Shown: positions 38,124 to 40,807 of the stretch, piece by piece
Layout: every line of letters starts with the position of its first letter
Numbering within the stretch: position 1 is the stretch's first letter
Source of the DNA: an uncultured Verrucomicrobiota bacterium
Lineage (GTDB): Bacteria > Verrucomicrobiota > Verrucomicrobiia > Limisphaerales > UBA9464
Assembly: GCA_903939515.1 (NCBI GenBank)
Contig: CAJAHH010000075.1
Span: 1-40,807 of the forward strand
DNA: 40,807 bases
Direction: 5' to 3'
Notes under the pieces: generated by a model
Told to the model about the DNA's origin: nothing
The model's database searches: none
What the model saw: only the letters and a program-made list of their open reading frames with translations
Made by a program: the position numbers and the translations under genes

Positions 38124-40132
38124 TACTGTGCTCCTTTGGTCACCCGTAAGTCAGAACCATTCCACAAGAAAGGTGTTCCCGGAGGATTTGCTGCATTAAA
38201 TCGCTCGAGTTCTTTTGTTGTATAAATCTGCGCAGGAATGCCAAGCTTAGGCAAAAAGTCTTTAATCGTAGTGGCAAACTGAGAATACTCTTGACGCTGT
38301 TTTACCGGTAATGTTTCATTAGTAGCATTAGCTTGTGCATCAACTAATCGCTTATTTAAGTACGTATGCAAACCAATCAGTTTATTACGTAGCTTCGCAG
38401 GATCGTCCATAAAACGGGGATCGAGGTTTAAATCTCGTTTAATGTCTATACGCTCCCCTTGCGCATACACGGGGCTGGTTTGTAGATTCTTAACGAGTTC
38501 GTTAATGTCACCTAAGAAAGTTGTACGTGCTTGGGTCCCCGCTGCATCTACATTACCAAGTCCCGGTATGCTCGAAATAACCTCTTTCGTAGTTGGAACT
38601 GGTCCTGTTATCAGAGAAGACAATTCCCATAGAGTAGGTCGCCTTCCCTTCTTTGCTGCAGGCGCTGGAGCCGTGGTCCCTGCTTCGGGAACCGTCGTCA
38701 CTGGCGCGGGTGCTCCGGGGACCGTGGTTACTGGTGCAGCACCCTCGGGCATTGGCACCGCTTCAGTTACAGGCGCGCCCTTCGCCCCTTTCTTGCCGCC
38801 TTTAGTGGTGGGCATTGGGATACTGTCACGGGCCTTGACTGCATTGGAAACAAAGTCTGGAATCGGTGGACGACGTGTCTCAAGGTTCCCTGTAAAGGGG
38901 TTAGTGATATACGTCGGCTCTGTGATGATCGCATACGAGCTTTGGAATCTGCGATCATTCTCTGGCGTCAACTTACCCGCTGCATAGTCTGGAGCGAAAC
39001 GCGTGACAAAGTTCCACGCCGCGCCTTTGACGCCCGAACCAAAGCCCTGCCCCTTGGCGGCGGCTTTAACGATATCGCCCGATAGCTTACGCTGCGAGTC
39101 GATAAGCTTGTAGTTGTACTCGCGGATGAGCGCGATGTCCTTCTCACCTGCTTGCAATGCCAAGAGCTTCGCTTCACGCTGGCCTTTGGCAAGTTCACCT
39201 GCACGTGCACCGATCAATGCAGGCACATTACGCATACCGGCTGCAAAGCGCCCTACAGGCGAGCTTGCCCCACGAATGCGGTTGCCTTCTGCGTCCACAC
39301 CCGCCGCGACGTTCAGCGCGCCCTGCGCAATGTCAAACAACATCTGCGCTTGGACCGCTTGTTTATCCGTACCCAGCAGGCTTTGATACATGGGCAGACG
39401 ACTCGCCATAGCAGTTTGTAAATCAGGCATCCGTTGTGGCTGGGTGTTCATCAAATCGACGACATCCTTTTGTGCCCGTGTCACCAATTCAGGAGGGTAG
39501 AAAGCCTGTGAGCTTCCTATGTCAACTGGAGTCACGCCCTCCTCACCGGACCCCTCTTGAAAACGCTGCACAATCCCCCCGTCCCTCATGGCAATCGGGG
39601 CTTGTTGTTCAGCAGCCGCAGGCAACGACGCAATACCCCCTGCAGGCATCTCCGGCATAGGTGCAGGAGATGGCATGGTCTGTGGGCCTTGAGCCATGGC
39701 CGCTAAGTTAGCGGCCCCGCCTGCCGGTGCTCCCATCGGGCCGGGTGGCGTAGGACCCGCCATCTGTGGGGGAGGTTGCATCATCGCGCCCTGCTGAGCC
39801 AAGACTGGCTGCAAGAGTGCCAACACTTCTGTGGGCGTTTCCGCTGCTGCACGATAGCCGACCAAGTCCGCGAGTTCTTCCACACGCGCATCTACCGAGC
39901 GCATGTCGCCACGCAGGTTGTTCATGAGAATTTCAGGCGAATCAGGACGACGGTCCATCATCTTGCCCATCTCCATCTCATCGTCTTCTTCTTCCTCGCC
40001 TTCCATCTCGTCCATCATGGACACTTGATCCATGAAGCCTTGCATGATGCCGACGTTGTTCACGTCCTCAGGCGGAACAGGAGGCCCTTTCTTCTTGAAC
40101 ATAGGCCTGTCAATTACTTTTGATTTCATCAT
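38123..40132 (-). CDS. Large virion-type protein with acidic N-terminus, 669 aa
   Basis: 669 residues. Residues 38-60 are strongly acidic and Met-rich (MEGEEEEDDEMEMGKMMDRR). Pro/Ala/Met-rich low complexity follows (110-170), with GGIASLPAAAE and AMRDGGIVQRF carrying the G-G-I motif shared with other late proteins here. A helical core lies at about 215-350. A Pro/Thr-rich linker (PGAPAPVTTVPEAGTTAPAP) joins it to a C-terminal helical domain. Possibly a structural or ejection protein. The start is ATG at 40132, behind GGAGGAATG. Confidence 0.65.
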   Translation of the reverse strand: MMKSKVIDRPMFKKKGPPVPPEDVNNVGIMQGFMDQVSMMDEMEGEEEEDDEMEMGKMMDRRPDSPEILMNNLRGDMRSVDARVEELADLVGYRAAAETPTEVLALLQPVLAQQGAMMQPPPQMAGPTPPGPMGAPAGGAANLAAMAQGPQTMPSPAPMPEMPAGGIASLPAAAEQQAPIAMRDGGIVQRFQEGSGEEGVTPVDIGSSQAFYPPELVTRAQKDVVDLMNTQPQRMPDLQTAMASRLPMYQSLLGTDKQAVQAQMLFDIAQGALNVAAGVDAEGNRIRGASSPVGRFAAGMRNVPALIGARAGELAKGQREAKLLALQAGEKDIALIREYNYKLIDSQRKLSGDIVKAAAKGQGFGSGVKGAAWNFVTRFAPDYAAGKLTPENDRRFQSSYAIITEPTYITNPFTGNLETRRPPIPDFVSNAVKARDSIPMPTTKGGKKGAKGAPVTEAVPMPEGAAPVTTVPGAPAPVTTVPEAGTTAPAPAAKKGRRPTLWELSSLITGPVPTTKEVISSIPGLGNVDAAGTQARTTFLGDINELVKNLQTSPVYAQGERIDIKRDLNLDPRFMDDPAKLRNKLIGLHTYLNKRLVDAQANATNETLPVKQRQEYSQFATTIKDFLPKLGIPAQIYTTKELERFNAANPPGTPFLWNGSDLRVTKGAQ

Positions 40133-40137
40133 TCCTC

Positions 40138-40807
40138 CTAGAACAAGCCTGCTTTCTTAGCCCCTGCCGCAGCAGTAACGCCCGCGATACCCGTAGATAC
40201 TGCCTGCAATAAAGGACTCGGCGACGGTGAGGTAGTCGAAGTAAGCGCAGTTTGGCTACCCGGTGTCTTCGACAAGATATCCGACTGGAACGAGAGCAAC
40301 TGAAAGGGCAGGAAGGCTTCCTGTGTCTTCGTTGCCCGCAGCGCATCCAACTGCGCCTGCTTTGTTGCCTGCTCTTGTGCGCCAAACTGGGACAAAAGAG
40401 CAATATCTCCTTGGCTCAACTGCTGCTGCAAGGCACCCAAGTTAGCGCGCTGCGCACCCTGTTGACCCAACTGACCGCCTAGCGTTGCCAGTGCGGCACC
40501 CTGTTGCAGACCGAACCCACCTTGCTGCAGACCAAGACTGCCGATGCCCTGACCCAGTTGGCCGTAAAGGTTGGCTTGATTGCCCAAGATGTTTGCCTGC
40601 TGACCAGCAATCTGCGAAGGCAAGAGACTCATCTGGCCCAGCGCCTGAGCAGCCGCCAGCTGACGTTGTTGTTGCGACTCAAAGCCCTGTTGCGCGGCCT
40701 GTTGTGCTTGGAGATAGTTCTGAGAGTAATCCTGCAAGACGCGCTGACCCATGATATCCATTAGATTGCGCGCTGTCTCTGCACGTTGCACACCCTCACG
40801 GGTGCCA
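40138..40807 (-). CDS. Gln/Ala-rich helical virion protein (partial, 5' end missing)
   Basis: The frame is open to the right edge, so the N-terminus is missing; a GTG at 40791 is internal and probably not the start. The protein is dominated by Gln/Ala/Leu-rich helices (SQNYLQAQQAAQQGFESQQQ) and Gly/Leu/Gln repeats with the QLGQGIGSLGLQQGGFG pattern. The C-terminal 50 residues are Ser/Thr/Pro-rich and end in an Ala/Gly hydrophobic stretch (GIAGVTAAAGAKKAGLF). It precedes the 669-aa protein and is likely a virion-internal component. Confidence 0.65.
   Translation of the reverse strand, partial: GTREGVQRAETARNLMDIMGQRVLQDYSQNYLQAQQAAQQGFESQQQRQLAAAQALGQMSLLPSQIAGQQANILGNQANLYGQLGQGIGSLGLQQGGFGLQQGAALATLGGQLGQQGAQRANLGALQQQLSQGDIALLSQFGAQEQATKQAQLDALRATKTQEAFLPFQLLSFQSDILSKTPGSQTALTSTTSPSPSPLLQAVSTGIAGVTAAAGAKKAGLF

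Noticed and set aside
1-40807. The window as a closed circular genome
   Set aside because: Joining the left end to the right end makes the connector gene run 15 more codons with unlikely sequence and stop, and the family usually continues differently. Tail and lysis genes are also missing.
1-40807. tRNA genes, CRISPR arrays, insertion sequences and integrase
   Set aside because: I looked for T-loop patterns, regularly spaced repeats, transposase motifs and tyrosine or serine recombinase motifs and saw none that hold up. The CCAGCTGGGC repeats have irregular spacing and are not a CRISPR array.

Overview
The window is a 40.8 kb piece of the genome of an uncultured tailed bacteriophage (Caudoviricetes). 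The head genes (P22-type portal, HK97-fold capsid protein, P22 gp4-like connector) suggest a podovirus-like or related short genome. The genes are tightly packed and translationally coupled, with TAATG and ATGA junctions throughout. There is no tRNA, rRNA, integrase or CRISPR array. The host cannot be named from the sequence. The moderately GC-rich coding, good Shine-Dalgarno sites and families typical of aquatic viromes point to a proteobacterium, which is an inference. Both ends cut through genes, so this is not a complete genome: the tail and lysis genes are probably outside the window.

Layout, nearly all on the minus strand and so read from right to left. (1) 40807-34911: three large, probably virion-internal proteins, then two small basic proteins at 34902-34478. 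(2) 32366-34497, the only plus-strand operon: an SNF2-type helicase and a RecB/Cas4-type nuclease. (3) 32281-25416: the replication operon, with small conserved proteins, a candidate ssDNA-binding protein, a terminator, a primase of the archaeo-eukaryotic type, a UvrD-like helicase and a family A DNA polymerase with Leu at the position of E. coli Phe762, ending in a terminator. (4) 25274-19730: an early-type bank of about 23 very small genes, including an RHH protein, three XRE-like HTH proteins, several single-span membrane proteins, one secreted protein and a zinc-knuckle protein. (5) 19729-19188: an intergenic control region with A-tracts, a 19-bp inverted repeat and repeated ATTACG heptamers.

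(6) 19187-17838: an unknown protein, the small terminase subunit and a VRR-NUC-like nuclease whose gene overlaps the terminase gene by 161 bp. (7) 17793-13890: a visibly more GC-rich cassette lying between the small and large terminase genes. It carries a DUF7227-like cysteine-rich protein, a DUF932-like protein, several small proteins, four copies of a recurrent intergenic leader, and a 0.6 kb non-coding region dense in CCAGCTGGGC repeats and inverted repeats. This is the most unusual part of the window. (8) 13884-1: the morphogenesis operon. Its order is large terminase, an 846-aa protein with a PcfJ-like patch, portal, small proteins, a GroES-like co-chaperonin, scaffold, a small protein, a decoration-like protein, major capsid protein, terminator, two small structural proteins, a set of short basic KGG-motif proteins with a duplicated block, and a gp4-like connector running off the left edge.

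Taken together: the terminase, portal, scaffold, capsid and GroES genes build and fill the head. The primase, helicases, polymerase, SSB-like protein and nucleases replicate and process the DNA. The small-gene bank probably controls the host. The GC-rich cassette has no assigned role and carries the best candidate for a replication origin, packaging signal or regulatory hub.
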